A DNA stretch of 64,000 nucleotides from an uncultured Roseobacter sp. (GTDB lineage: Bacteria; Pseudomonadota; Alphaproteobacteria; Rhodobacterales; Rhodobacteraceae), in the NCBI RefSeq assembly GCF_947492555.1, contig NZ_CANLNE010000001.1, forward strand, positions 1,054,001 through 1,118,000, written 5' to 3'. The notes under the pieces were generated by a model. It saw only the letters and a program-made list of their open reading frames with translations. It had not been told where the DNA came from and ran no database searches. This document shows, in pieces, positions 50,505 through 60,102 of this stretch. Both the position numbers and the translations under genes were made by a program. The stretch's first letter is position 1. Each line of letters starts with the position of its first letter.

Positions 50505-51032
50505 TCAATGCAGAGTGATCTGTGCAGTTTCTCCGGGCCCGCGTTGCCAGATCACGATGGCGTGTCTCTCCGCGCCCTGCAGCGCGTGCAACATGCGCTC
50601 TGTCCGCAGGCCGGACAGGGTAGCAAAAGCGTCGAACAACGCCTCCGCACCCTCTGCGTTCACCGGGATGAGCAGGGCAGGTTGACCCGGTTGCCGCAAT
50701 CGCCAGTGTGCGGGGAAAAGGGTCTTGTCCAGGGTCAGTTCGGTCATTTCGCGCAGCGCGATCACGCCGCCGGTCAGCGGGCCGTAGTAGGTGATCTGCC
50801 CCTCATCGACGCTGACCGATCCTGGCCCCTGCCCGCCACTGCGAAAACGCGCGCGCTGAACGCCGACCCAAATGAGCGCTGCCCCGGCGACCAACAAGGC
50901 AATCGCGGGCAGCACCAGCAACTGCCCCGGCCCAACAAGCCACCACAGCCCTAGGAGCGCAACAGCGCCCCCCGCCAGCACTTCCCGCCAACGCCACAGC
51001 GCCGCCTTTGCTTCGGGTCTGAAAAACGTCAT
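50505..51032 (-). CDS. two-TM membrane protein of unknown function
   Basis: 175 aa, adjacent hydrophobic helices; ATGA-type overlap with GNAT gene. Confidence 0.75.
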   Translation of the reverse strand: MTFFRPEAKAALWRWREVLAGGAVALLGLWWLVGPGQLLVLPAIALLVAGAALIWVGVQRARFRSGGQGPGSVSVDEGQITYYGPLTGGVIALREMTELTLDKTLFPAHWRLRQPGQPALLIPVNAEGAEALFDAFATLSGLRTERMLHALQGAERHAIVIWQRGPGETAQITLH

Positions 51033-51886
51033 GGCGTCTCGCCTGCAGTCATAGGCGTTTCCAGCAAGGCGATGCCGTAGTGCCCGATATGTCGAAATCC
51101 GATGCTCTCATAGGCATGGGCTGCAACGGGGCTGGCGGCAAATAAAATGGCCTTTGTAATGCCTTCGTCCCGCAATTCCGCCAGATGCAACGCCACGATT
51201 CGGGCACCATGGCCTCGCCCGCGATGACACGTTGGAACATAAACGCCCCCAATCTGCACCATATCCTCCGTCCGCGCATTCAGCGCCGACATTGCACAGG
51301 GCACGCCATCGGCCTCCATTATACGTCCGTCCGGTTTGTCGATGAATCTCTTCGCCGCGCTGATGCCATCGACCCCATCGAGGGTCCCCTTGCCGGTATC
51401 CCGGTGATAGCCGTCAAACCAGTCCGCGAGCCAACTGACGTCGTCAGCCGCGGCCCTGCGCAGGCACCTGTTTTGGGAGGGCATTTCGGACAGATCCAAC
51501 AACCGCAATTCATATAGCGGCTCATCGTGCCGCAACCGAAAATCAGCATCACGCAACCCGAGGGCTGTAGCCAATGCACCGATCTGATCTGGCGCGCCCG
51601 TCATGCCGACGATCCGCCGTCCCCCGAGCACCTCCGCGCAATCCGACCAGAATGCGGCTCCTTGACCCGGCGCCTGACACATCAGAAAGCCACCGTTTGT
51701 GCGACCCAGGACACCGGTGATGTCACCGTTGTACCTGCACAAGTAGAAGGTGGTCCCGTTGGCGTGATCCGACTTGCCGATGCCATGCGCCGCAAGGTTG
51801 CCGCGCAAGAACATGGATGTCGCCGAATGAGGGTGCAGAAATGCCTCGAGTGCTGCCGCATCTTCCGGGCGCGCCTCGCGGATCAT
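51029..51886 (-). CDS. GNAT family N-acetyltransferase
   Basis: MIREARPEDAAALEAFL...VQIGGVYVPTCHRGRGHGARIVALHL. Confidence 0.88.
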   Translation of the reverse strand: MIREARPEDAAALEAFLHPHSATSMFLRGNLAAHGIGKSDHANGTTFYLCRYNGDITGVLGRTNGGFLMCQAPGQGAAFWSDCAEVLGGRRIVGMTGAPDQIGALATALGLRDADFRLRHDEPLYELRLLDLSEMPSQNRCLRRAAADDVSWLADWFDGYHRDTGKGTLDGVDGISAAKRFIDKPDGRIMEADGVPCAMSALNARTEDMVQIGGVYVPTCHRGRGHGARIVALHLAELRDEGITKAILFAASPVAAHAYESIGFRHIGHYGIALLETPMTAGETP

Positions 51887-52614
51887 GTCCAGTCTCCCAA
51901 CGCCTGTTGCCACAGGGTGATTGCCGCCACCGCCGCCGTGTCTGCGCGCAGAATACGCGGCCCCAGAGACACCGCATGTGCGTGGTCAAACCCGTGTAAC
52001 TTCTCTCGCTCGGCTGGGGAAAAGCCTCCCTCCGGCCCGATCAGGATCGCCCAAGGCCCTGGGGTGGCAGGTAGGGTGGGCTTCAAGGCCACCTGCGCCT
52101 CATCGCAGAACATGATCCGCCGGTCGGTGTCCCACCCTGCGAGTAGCCGATCCATCCGGACCATCTCCGCCACCTCCGGCACGTAGGTGGCGCCGCATTG
52201 CTCCGCTGCTTCCACGGCATGCGCCTGAAGACGCGACCGCTGAACGCGCCCGGCATTTGTGTACTGCGTCTGAACCGGAAGGATGCGTGCAGCCCCAAGC
52301 TCCACTGCCTTTTCCACAATGAAATCTGTCCGGGCCTTCTTGATCGGCGCAAAAAGCAGCCACAGGTCCGGTGGCATGTGCAGGGGCCGCGTCTGTGCCC
52401 CCACCTGCAGCACGCCGCCGCGTTTGCCCGCCTCTATAACCTCTGCCAGCCACTCGCCGTTCTGGCCATCGAACACCAGTATCTGTGCGCCCACGCCAAG
52501 ACGCATCACCCCAAAGAGGTAATGGGCCTGCTCCCGCGACACAGGGACCGATTGCCCCCGCCCCAGGGAGTGTTCTACAAAAAGCCTGATCTTGGCTGTC
52601 ACCTGTCCGTCCAT
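51883..52614 (-). CDS. rsmE: 16S rRNA (uracil1498-N3)-methyltransferase
   Basis: KIRLFVEHSLGRGQSVPVSREQAHYLFGVMR...ILIGPEGGFSPAERE...LGPRILRADTAAVAAI; start 52614 or 52626. Confidence 0.93.
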   Translation of the reverse strand: MDGQVTAKIRLFVEHSLGRGQSVPVSREQAHYLFGVMRLGVGAQILVFDGQNGEWLAEVIEAGKRGGVLQVGAQTRPLHMPPDLWLLFAPIKKARTDFIVEKAVELGAARILPVQTQYTNAGRVQRSRLQAHAVEAAEQCGATYVPEVAEMVRMDRLLAGWDTDRRIMFCDEAQVALKPTLPATPGPWAILIGPEGGFSPAEREKLHGFDHAHAVSLGPRILRADTAAVAAITLWQQALGDWT

Positions 52615-52626
52615 GGGGAGATACAT

Positions 52627-53589
52627 ATGCAAAGCCCACCCGCTGCGCCAGATGGCCAAGTGGCCGATGCAGTAAAAGGCAATTGGGTTGACACAATGGC
52701 ACCTGCGTGGTCGCGCCCCTACCTGCGGCTCAGCCGGGCGGATCGCCCCATAGGCACATGGCTGTTGCTCCTGCCCTGCTGGTGGGGGCTGGCACTCGCA
52801 ATGATCCATGATCAGCGCGCAGGCCCCGAAGATCTCTGGATCGCTGTCGGCTGCGCCTTGGGGGCGTGGTTGATGCGCGGTGCGGGCTGCACCTGGAACG
52901 ACATCACCGACCGGGATTTCGACAACAGCGTCGAACGCACCCGCTCGCGCCCCATTCCATCGGGGCAAGTCTCCGTCAAAGGCGCCGTGATCTGGATGTG
53001 CACGCAATCTTTGCTGGCGTTCTGCATCCTGTTGACCTTCAACATGACAGCCATCGCCCTGGGCGCTCTGGCCCTGCTGCCCGTCGCCATCTATCCTTTC
53101 GCAAAACGCTTCACCTGGTGGCCGCAGGTCTTCCTGGGTCTTGCGTTCAACTGGGGGGCACTGCTGGCCTGGGCCGCGCATAGCGGCACGGTGCATGCCC
53201 CGGCGGTTCTTCTCTATCTCGCCGGCATCGCCTGGACGCTGTTTTACGACACGATCTATGCCCACCAGGACACCGAGGATGACGCATTGATCGGCGTCAA
53301 ATCCACCGCCCGCCTTTTCGGCGATAAAACCGCCACCTGGCTGCGACGCTTCCTGATGGCGACCGTGGGGCTGATGGGCCTCGCCGTGATTTTCAGCGCC
53401 CTGCCGGAAGCAAGTGTCCTGGCAATGGTACTTGTTCTTGCCGGCCCTTGGGCGATGGGATGGCACATGGCGTGGCAATTGCGGGGGTTGGACATTGAGG
53501 ACAGCGCAAAACTGCTCCAACTCTTTCGCGTCAACCGGGATACCGGCATGATACCGCTGCTCTTTTTTGTGGCGGCTCTGCTGGCGTGA
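52627..53589 (+). CDS. ubiA: 4-hydroxybenzoate polyprenyltransferase
   Basis: RPIGTWLLLLPCWWGLALA; GAGCTWNDITDRDFDNSVERTRSRPIPSG. Confidence 0.95.
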   Translation: MQSPPAAPDGQVADAVKGNWVDTMAPAWSRPYLRLSRADRPIGTWLLLLPCWWGLALAMIHDQRAGPEDLWIAVGCALGAWLMRGAGCTWNDITDRDFDNSVERTRSRPIPSGQVSVKGAVIWMCTQSLLAFCILLTFNMTAIALGALALLPVAIYPFAKRFTWWPQVFLGLAFNWGALLAWAAHSGTVHAPAVLLYLAGIAWTLFYDTIYAHQDTEDDALIGVKSTARLFGDKTATWLRRFLMATVGLMGLAVIFSALPEASVLAMVLVLAGPWAMGWHMAWQLRGLDIEDSAKLLQLFRVNRDTGMIPLLFFVAALLA

Positions 53590-53650
53590 TTGAATCCACC
53601 GGCAGGGCGGCGTATCACCTAGACGACTCTTAACCGGACACCAGGGGACC

Positions 53651-55558
53651 ATGGGCCTGTCATCTTACACCCTGACTGCATCTGCCTTTATCGCTGCGGC
53701 GACGGTTGCCCTCGTGGCCGCGAATTCCTCCGTACAGCTGGTCGAAGATGCCTCCGAAGTCGGTGTTCGAAGCGCGCTGGACGAGAACGCTTTGACATGG
53801 GCCGAAGTCGAGGCGGATGGGCTCCGGTTGGTGCTCGCAGGGACAGCTCCGAACGAAGCCCTTCGGTTTCGGGCTCTGAGCATAGCGGGTTCGGTCGTGG
53901 ACGCGGCGCGGGTTATTGACCAGATGGAGGTGGTGGCGGTTGCCTCCATCGCACCCCCTCGGTTTTCTGCGGAAGTCCTGCGCAATACCGCCGGGTTGTC
54001 GATCATTGGCCTGATCCCTGAAACGACAGACCGCGAAGAGATGGTGACCGGGTTCAACGCGATGAGTGACCTGCCAGTGACCGATCTCTTGGAAACAGCG
54101 GATTACCCCGCGCCCAGCGGATGGGAGGACGCGCTGGCCTTTGCCATAACGGCCATCGAAGATTTGCCCCGCGCGAAAGTGTCAGTCACTGCCGGACGGG
54201 TCGAGATCACCGCAATTGCCGACAGCGCCGAGGCAAAATCTGACATGGAAGCGCGCCTGACACGGGCAGCACCACCCGCCTTGCGTCTGTCTCTCAACAT
54301 CACCGCGCCACGCCCGGTGATCACGCCGTTCACCCTGCGTTTTGTCATGGATGACGCGGGCGCGCGTTTCGACGCCTGCTCCGCCGACACGGAAGCCACC
54401 CAGCAACGCATTGTGGCTGCCGCATTTGCCGCAGGGCTCAGCGGGCCGGGACAATGCACTATCGGGATGGGCGTGCCCTCTCCTAGGTGGGCAGAGGCCG
54501 CCGAAACCGCGATTGCAGCTCTGGCAGAATTGGGCGCGGGCAGCGTTACCTTTTCAAACGCCGATATAACCCTCGTGGCGGCCGAAGGCACGGACCAGCG
54601 GCTCTTTGACCGGATCACGGGCGAGTTGGAGAACGCCCTACCCGAGGTTTTTGCGCTTTATCCGGTGCTGCCGGAAACACCAGATCCGTCTTCCGGCCCG
54701 ACCGAATTCGTTGCCACTCTGAGCCCGGAGGGTCAGGTTCAGCTGCGCGGGCGGCTGTCCGACGAGAATATGCGCCAGGTTGCCGACAGCTTCGCACGGG
54801 CGAAGTTCGGGTCTGAAAACGTCTATACCGCCGCCCGTGTGGTGTCGGATCTCCCCCCCGACTGGTCCGCGCGTGTCCTGACCGGCATTCAGGCCCTAGC
54901 CTACCTCAATAATGGCGCTGTGACCGTGACGCCGGATACCATCAGGCTGACCGGCAACTCCGGCAATCAGAATGTCCGTGCAACCGTCTCCCGTTTCATG
55001 GCCAGCAAACTGGGGCAGGAAGCCACGTTCGACATCAACGTCCTCTACGTCGAAGCGCTGGATCCCATCGCCGCTCTACCAACCCCGGAGGAATGCGAGG
55101 CGGACATTGCGGAAATCGTGTCGGCAGCAAAAATCAATTTTGAGCCGGGCAGCGCAACGATCGACCCCAGCGCGCTCGAAACCATGGACAATATCGCGGC
55201 GGTCTTGAAGGAGTGCGGCGATATCCGTCTTGAGGTGCAGGGGCACACGGACAGTCAGGGCCGTGAGGAAATGAACCTGTCGCTTAGCCAAGCGCGGGCA
55301 GAATCAGTACTCAACGAGTTACGCGCCCGCCGTGTTCTGACAGGCTCCTTCGTGGCCAAAGGCTATGGCGAAGCGCAACCCATCGCCGAAAACGACAGCG
55401 ATGCGGGCCGTGAAGCCAACCGGCGTATCGAATTTCATCTCATTCGACCCACACCATCTCAACCAGAACGAGAAACAACACTGGAAAGCATCGCAGAATC
55501 CGGTGATACAGAGCCATCAGCAGATGGTCCGGAGGTTGAAGGAGGCGGGGATGAGTAG
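53651..55558 (+). CDS. OmpA family protein with repeated BON-like domains
   Basis: C-terminal INFEPGSATIDPSALETMDNIAAVLKECGDIRLEVQGHTDSQGREEMNLSLSQARAESV. Confidence 0.92.
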   Translation: MGLSSYTLTASAFIAAATVALVAANSSVQLVEDASEVGVRSALDENALTWAEVEADGLRLVLAGTAPNEALRFRALSIAGSVVDAARVIDQMEVVAVASIAPPRFSAEVLRNTAGLSIIGLIPETTDREEMVTGFNAMSDLPVTDLLETADYPAPSGWEDALAFAITAIEDLPRAKVSVTAGRVEITAIADSAEAKSDMEARLTRAAPPALRLSLNITAPRPVITPFTLRFVMDDAGARFDACSADTEATQQRIVAAAFAAGLSGPGQCTIGMGVPSPRWAEAAETAIAALAELGAGSVTFSNADITLVAAEGTDQRLFDRITGELENALPEVFALYPVLPETPDPSSGPTEFVATLSPEGQVQLRGRLSDENMRQVADSFARAKFGSENVYTAARVVSDLPPDWSARVLTGIQALAYLNNGAVTVTPDTIRLTGNSGNQNVRATVSRFMASKLGQEATFDINVLYVEALDPIAALPTPEECEADIAEIVSAAKINFEPGSATIDPSALETMDNIAAVLKECGDIRLEVQGHTDSQGREEMNLSLSQARAESVLNELRARRVLTGSFVAKGYGEAQPIAENDSDAGREANRRIEFHLIRPTPSQPERETTLESIAESGDTEPSADGPEVEGGGDE

Positions 55559-55877
55559 GACGGAATTTGTCGTGGCAACGGCCATCATTCTCTTTGTGGC
55601 CTTTTGTCTGGGCTGGTTTGCCAATTGGATCGTACATCGGTTTACCCGCGTCGCTGCGGATGACGTGGCGCAGCTTGACCGTATGAGCCAAGAGCTTCAC
55701 GAAGCGGAAGAAACCCGCGATCAGGCAATCACATACCTGCAGCAGCGCGAGGCGGAACTGACCAACCAACTGGCGCAGACCGAAGCGGAACTGCGTGCCG
55801 CCATGGACGGGCTTCGCGATGCCCGGCACGAAGCGGAAGAGCTTCGTGCACGGGTCAATCACCAGCCCATCGGGTAA
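55551..55877 (+). CDS. single-TM coiled-coil protein
   Basis: TM TEFVVATAIILFVAFCLGWFANWIV plus charged coiled coil; start overlaps the ompA-like stop. Confidence 0.8.
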   Translation: MSRTEFVVATAIILFVAFCLGWFANWIVHRFTRVAADDVAQLDRMSQELHEAEETRDQAITYLQQREAELTNQLAQTEAELRAAMDGLRDARHEAEELRARVNHQPIG

Positions 55878-55879
55878 AC

Positions 55880-56326
55880 TCAGGCCACCGTCAGATGGGC
55901 GCATTTGGCCAAATGGCCAACCCTCTGGGAGGTGCTGCCCAGAACCATACCAGTGAGATTGCCCAAACCTCGACGCCCGGTCACGATCAGATCGCAGCCA
56001 ACCTCGTCAGCATGATCAATCAGCGACTGTGCGGGCTCCCCATCGCCAACATGGGCCACTGGGTCTTTGCAGCCCGCGCTTTCGGCAATACCCCGCGCCT
56101 TGGTCAGTACTTTTTGCGCCGCTTCGGCCACCTCTTCAGCGGAAGGCATCGTCGTGGCAACATGATAGCCCGCGACAGCCCCCATCGCGAAAGCGACCGT
56201 TTCCGGCTTCGGGGTGTGTGAAATATGGAGCTCTGATCCGTACTTCCCAGCCAGGTCGCAGGCTAGCCGCAGCGCATTTTCCGACGGTTCAGATCCGTCG
56301 AAACCTACTGTGATTTTGTTGAACAT
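55880..56326 (-). CDS. universal stress protein (UspA family)
   Basis: FNKITVGFDGSEPSENALRLACDLA...DLIVTGRRGLGNLTGMVLGSTSQRVGHLAKC. Confidence 0.95.
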   Translation of the reverse strand: MFNKITVGFDGSEPSENALRLACDLAGKYGSELHISHTPKPETVAFAMGAVAGYHVATTMPSAEEVAEAAQKVLTKARGIAESAGCKDPVAHVGDGEPAQSLIDHADEVGCDLIVTGRRGLGNLTGMVLGSTSQRVGHLAKCAHLTVA

Positions 56327-56387
56327 CGCTCCTGTCTCCTCTTTGTCAGGTTCGACAGGAGACTAAGGCCTGTGATCACGCCCCGCT

Positions 56388-56401
56388 TTGATGCACGTCA
56401 A
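56388..56401. promoter_or_regulatory. FNR/CRP-family box TTGAT-GCAC-GTCAA
   Basis: One mismatch to TTGATNNNNATCAA; 62 nt upstream of the usp start. Confidence 0.55.
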
Positions 56402-56406
56402 TTGGC

Positions 56407-56850
56407 TCACCAACGGCTGAGCGCGTCTTCGTCTTCCTCTTTTGCAGCCACCCAATCGGTGCCAGCCGCCGTCACCTCGCGTTTCCAGAAGGGCGCGCGG
56501 GACTTCAGGTAATCCATCAGGAATTCCGCCGCTTCAAAGGCATCCTTGCGGTGCCGGGCAGCGGTGGCAACCATCATGATCATCTCTCCTGGCTTCAGCG
56601 CGCCATAGCGGTGAATGACCAGCACATCGCCCAAGGACCAGCGGGTTTGCGCCTCCTGCGCGATTTCAGTCAGCGCGGATTCGGTCATGCCGGGATAGTG
56701 TTCGATTTCCATAACCTGCAAGGGTGCCTTTTCGCTGTCACGCACCACACCGGTAAAGGTCACCACCGCGCCGATATCCATGTGACCTGCAGTGAACTCC
56801 TTGGTCTCCGCACCCAGATCGAAGGGCGCCTCCTGCACCAAAATCCGCAT
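56407..56850 (-). CDS. moaE: molybdopterin synthase catalytic subunit
   Basis: GAVVTFTGVVRDSEKAPLQVMEIEHYPGMTE...RYGALKPGEMIMMVATAARHRKDAFEAAEFLMDYLKSRAPFWKRE. Confidence 0.96.
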   Translation of the reverse strand: MRILVQEAPFDLGAETKEFTAGHMDIGAVVTFTGVVRDSEKAPLQVMEIEHYPGMTESALTEIAQEAQTRWSLGDVLVIHRYGALKPGEMIMMVATAARHRKDAFEAAEFLMDYLKSRAPFWKREVTAAGTDWVAAKEEDEDALSRW

Positions 56851-56855
56851 CGGGC

Positions 56856-57101
56856 TCAGCCCCCGGTCATCGGCGGAAAGAAGGCCACCTCGCGTGCGCC
56901 CTTGAGCGGCGCATCGAAATCGCTCAACTGCTGATCGATGGCCACACGCAGCGCAGACCGATCCGCGAATGCCGCTGCGTAGCGATCCTCGCGTGCGACT
57001 AGCTCATCGACCAGATCCGATACAGTCTCGGCCGCGCTTTCAACCTCCTCGCGCGGCAGACCGATCCGCTCACGCACCCAGGCGAAATACAACACATTCA
57101 T
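56856..57101 (-). CDS. moaD: molybdopterin synthase sulfur carrier subunit
   Basis: VLYFAWVRERIGLPREEV...EVAFFPPMTGG (terminal GG). Confidence 0.94.
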   Translation of the reverse strand: MNVLYFAWVRERIGLPREEVESAAETVSDLVDELVAREDRYAAAFADRSALRVAIDQQLSDFDAPLKGAREVAFFPPMTGG

Positions 57102-57107
57102 GAGCTC

Positions 57108-57773
57108 TCATCCTTTCAGATAGGGGGCCGATTTTCGGAAGTAATCGAACCCGGAGATCAGCGTCAGCGCCGCAGCAATCCATAGCATCCAAAGCCCAAT
57201 CCGTCCTGACCACACCATCGCATGATAAAACGCGCGCAGACCATTTACATCCTCGACCTCGCCCCGCATCACCTGCTCGATCAGCGGTGTACCCATTCCA
57301 TAGCTGTTCATCACCAGATGATGCTCGAAAATCCCACGGGAGAACAGCACCGCAATCGCCACCATCTGTGCGGTGGTCTTCCATTTCGCCAAAGGCGTCA
57401 CCTTCAGCGTACCCGCCGTATCGCCCAGAAACTCCCGCAGCCCCGAGACAAAAACCTCCCGAAACAGGATAACCGTCGCAGGTAACACCAACCAAGGCGT
57501 CCAATAGACGTCCGAAAAGCCGACAATCACCATCAGCGCGATCACTACCATCGCCTTGTCGGCAATCGGGTCGAGCATCGCCCCCAGTTTGGTTTCCTGC
57601 TTCCAGGCCCTTGCAAGATAGCCGTCAAGCCAGTCGGTGATGGCGGCAGACACAAACAGCACCAATGCAAACCAGTCGGCGTAGGGCCGCGTGAAGTACA
57701 GGAACATGACCGCTACCATGGGCGCGGCCACCAGCCTGACAATCGTCAGAATATTCGGCAAGGTCAGAGTCAT
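57108..57773 (-). CDS. pgsA: CDP-diacylglycerol--glycerol-3-phosphate 3-phosphatidyltransferase
   Basis: NILTIVRLVAAP...ITDWLDGYLARAWKQETKLGAMLDPIADK. Confidence 0.95.
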   Translation of the reverse strand: MTLTLPNILTIVRLVAAPMVAVMFLYFTRPYADWFALVLFVSAAITDWLDGYLARAWKQETKLGAMLDPIADKAMVVIALMVIVGFSDVYWTPWLVLPATVILFREVFVSGLREFLGDTAGTLKVTPLAKWKTTAQMVAIAVLFSRGIFEHHLVMNSYGMGTPLIEQVMRGEVEDVNGLRAFYHAMVWSGRIGLWMLWIAAALTLISGFDYFRKSAPYLKG

Positions 57774-57871
57774 GGTCTCACCCTACAACGGGGTAAAAAC
57801 GGGCGAAAGCGGCAACCGAGGCCCAGCTGCCGCCGTGAAGGCCACACCGCAGTAAAAAACGCCGTAAGCCT

Positions 57872-57905
57872 GTTTCTTCTGGCCAAAAATATCCCCGCCG
57901 GAGGC
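57872..57905 (-). repeat. 34-nt dispersed element, copy downstream of uvrC
   Basis: Minus strand GCCTCCGGCGGGGATATTTTTGGCCAGAAGAAAC; adjacent hairpin at 57907..57929. Confidence 0.8.
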
Positions 57906-57935
57906 ATTGGTTTTTCTTGGAAAAGCCAAATCCGA

Positions 57936-59819
57936 TTACCCGCGTTCGTGGAAGAAATCATAGATTTTCTCGGCAAGCGCCCCGGACACCCCGTCGACCG
58001 CCTTGAGATCGCTCAGGTTCGCCCGCGCCACCGCCTTGGCTGAGCCGAAATGCGCCAGCAATGCCCGTTTTCGCGCCGCGCCCACGCCGGGCACATCGTC
58101 GAGAGGCGTCGCCCCCACCGATTTCGCCCGTTTTGCACGATGGGTTCCGATGGCGAAGCGGTGCGCCTCGTCCCGCATGCGCTGGATGAAATAAAGCACG
58201 GGGTCGTTGTGGCGCAGCGCAAAAGGCTGCCTGCCGGTGCGATAGAACTCTTCCTTGCCCGCATCCCGGTCGATCCCCTTTGCGACCCCGACCATCGGAA
58301 TGTCACCGACCCCATGGACCTCCATGATCTCGCGCACCGCACTCACCTGCCCGGCGCCCCCATCGATCAACAAAAGATCCGGCCAATGCCCCTCCTTTCG
58401 CTCAGGATCCTCCTTGATCAACCGCTTAAAGCGGCGCGTCAGCACCTCTTTCATCATTCCGAAATCATCCCCGGGCGTCAGCTCCTCGCCGCGGATGTTG
58501 AACTTGCGGTACTGATTTTTCATGAACCCCTCGGGCCCCGCCACGATCATCGCGCCCACCGCAAAGGCCCCCTGAATGTGGCTGTTGTCATAAACCTCGA
58601 TGCGCGCAGGCGGTGCTTCCAGCCCAAAGGCCTCCGCCACACCCTTCATCAGTCGCGCTTGCGTTGCCGTCTCCGCCATCTTGCGGGCCAGGCTCTCGCG
58701 CGCATTCCTGAGCGCGGAATCGATCAACTCCGCCTTCTCTCCCCGCTGCGGCACCAGCAGCTCCACCTTGCGCCCCAGCTTCCCGGTCAGCGCCTCGGCC
58801 ATCAGGTCCGGGTTCTCGATCTCATTGCTCAGGATCAGCTGTCGCGGCGGCTCTCGCGTGTCGTAAAACTGCCCGATGAAGGCCTCCAGCACCTCTGCCG
58901 CATCCACATCCGGCCCCACACGCGGGTAGTAATCCTTGTTCCCCCAGTTCTGGTTCGCGCGAATGAAAAACACCTGCACGCAGGCCTGCCCACCATCCAT
59001 GTGCAGGGCGATGATATCCGCCTCCGCCACGCTCTGCGGATTGATGCCCTGCGCTGTCTGCACCTGCGTCAGCGCCTTGATCCGGTCGCGCAGCGCGGCT
59101 GCCCGCTCGAACGCCATCGCCTCCGACGCCGCGCTCATCTCGGTCGCCAGCCGTGCCTGAATATCCGTTGTCTTGCCGGTCAGGAACTTCTCTGCATCGC
59201 GCACCGTCTGGCCATAGTCCTCGGCGCTGATCTTGCCCACGCAAGGTGCGCTGCACCGCTTGATCTGAAATTGCAGACAGGGCCGCGTCCGGCTCTCGAA
59301 CATGGCATTGGAACAGTCGCGCAACAGGAACACCCGCTGCAACTGGTTCAGTGTTCGGTTCACCGCGCCCGCGCTGGCAAAAGGCCCGTAATACGACCCC
59401 TTTTCCTTTTTCGCGCCCCGGTGCTTCTTGATCTGCGGAAAATCGTGATCCGCCGTCACCAGGATATTCGGAAAGCTCTTGTCGTCACGCAACAGCACAT
59501 TGAACTTAGGCTTGAGCTGCTTGATGAGGTTCTGCTCCAGCAGCAGCGCCTCGGTTTCAGTGCGCGTTGTCAGGAACATCATCGACGCGGTCATTGAGAT
59601 CATCCGCGCGATCCGCGCAGAGTGTCCCGAAGGGCGTGCATAATTGCTCACCCGCGCGCGCAAATTACGCGCCTTGCCAACGTAAAGCACACGGCTTTCA
59701 GCATCGAGCATCCGGTACACCCCCGGCGAGGTGTCCAGTGTCTTCAGATAACTCTGGATTACCTCGTAACCGGTCGCCACATCCTTAGGCTGCGTCTCAT
59801 GCTGGTCTGACATATCCAT
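57936..59819 (-). CDS. uvrC: excinuclease ABC subunit C
   Basis: [63 protein letters not shown]-terminal HhH. Confidence 0.96.
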   Translation of the reverse strand: MDMSDQHETQPKDVATGYEVIQSYLKTLDTSPGVYRMLDAESRVLYVGKARNLRARVSNYARPSGHSARIARMISMTASMMFLTTRTETEALLLEQNLIKQLKPKFNVLLRDDKSFPNILVTADHDFPQIKKHRGAKKEKGSYYGPFASAGAVNRTLNQLQRVFLLRDCSNAMFESRTRPCLQFQIKRCSAPCVGKISAEDYGQTVRDAEKFLTGKTTDIQARLATEMSAASEAMAFERAAALRDRIKALTQVQTAQGINPQSVAEADIIALHMDGGQACVQVFFIRANQNWGNKDYYPRVGPDVDAAEVLEAFIGQFYDTREPPRQLILSNEIENPDLMAEALTGKLGRKVELLVPQRGEKAELIDSALRNARESLARKMAETATQARLMKGVAEAFGLEAPPARIEVYDNSHIQGAFAVGAMIVAGPEGFMKNQYRKFNIRGEELTPGDDFGMMKEVLTRRFKRLIKEDPERKEGHWPDLLLIDGGAGQVSAVREIMEVHGVGDIPMVGVAKGIDRDAGKEEFYRTGRQPFALRHNDPVLYFIQRMRDEAHRFAIGTHRAKRAKSVGATPLDDVPGVGAARKRALLAHFGSAKAVARANLSDLKAVDGVSGALAEKIYDFFHERG

Positions 59820-60102
59820 AGGCCTGATTCTTAGCCTTGGCTGCACTGTAGGTGAAGGGACTGCAAGGGATAAGCTGTCCACGGATCATGTGGATAACTC
59901 TGCCGATAACTTCCAGGCATTCGGATTTTTCCTTTGCAATTGGGGCATTTCAGCGATTTGCCTAAAAAATAGGCAATTACTCAAGCCCTTGTTTTCAAAT
60001 AATATTTTCTTATGCACAGTGCAAGTTTTTGAAAACAAAGGCATTTTGGTAACGAATTTGTAACACTCATTAAGCCCGTGCAAAACTTTCATTCGGCAGC
60101 GC

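Noticed and set aside
52615-53652. N-terminal extension of the rsmE ORF to 589 aa
   Set aside because: Extension is antisense to ubiA; the RsmE domain begins at KIRLFVEHSL near 52600.
58050-59597. 515-aa plus-strand ORF antisense to uvrC
   Set aside because: Low-complexity His/Arg/Leu-rich translation opposite a clear uvrC.
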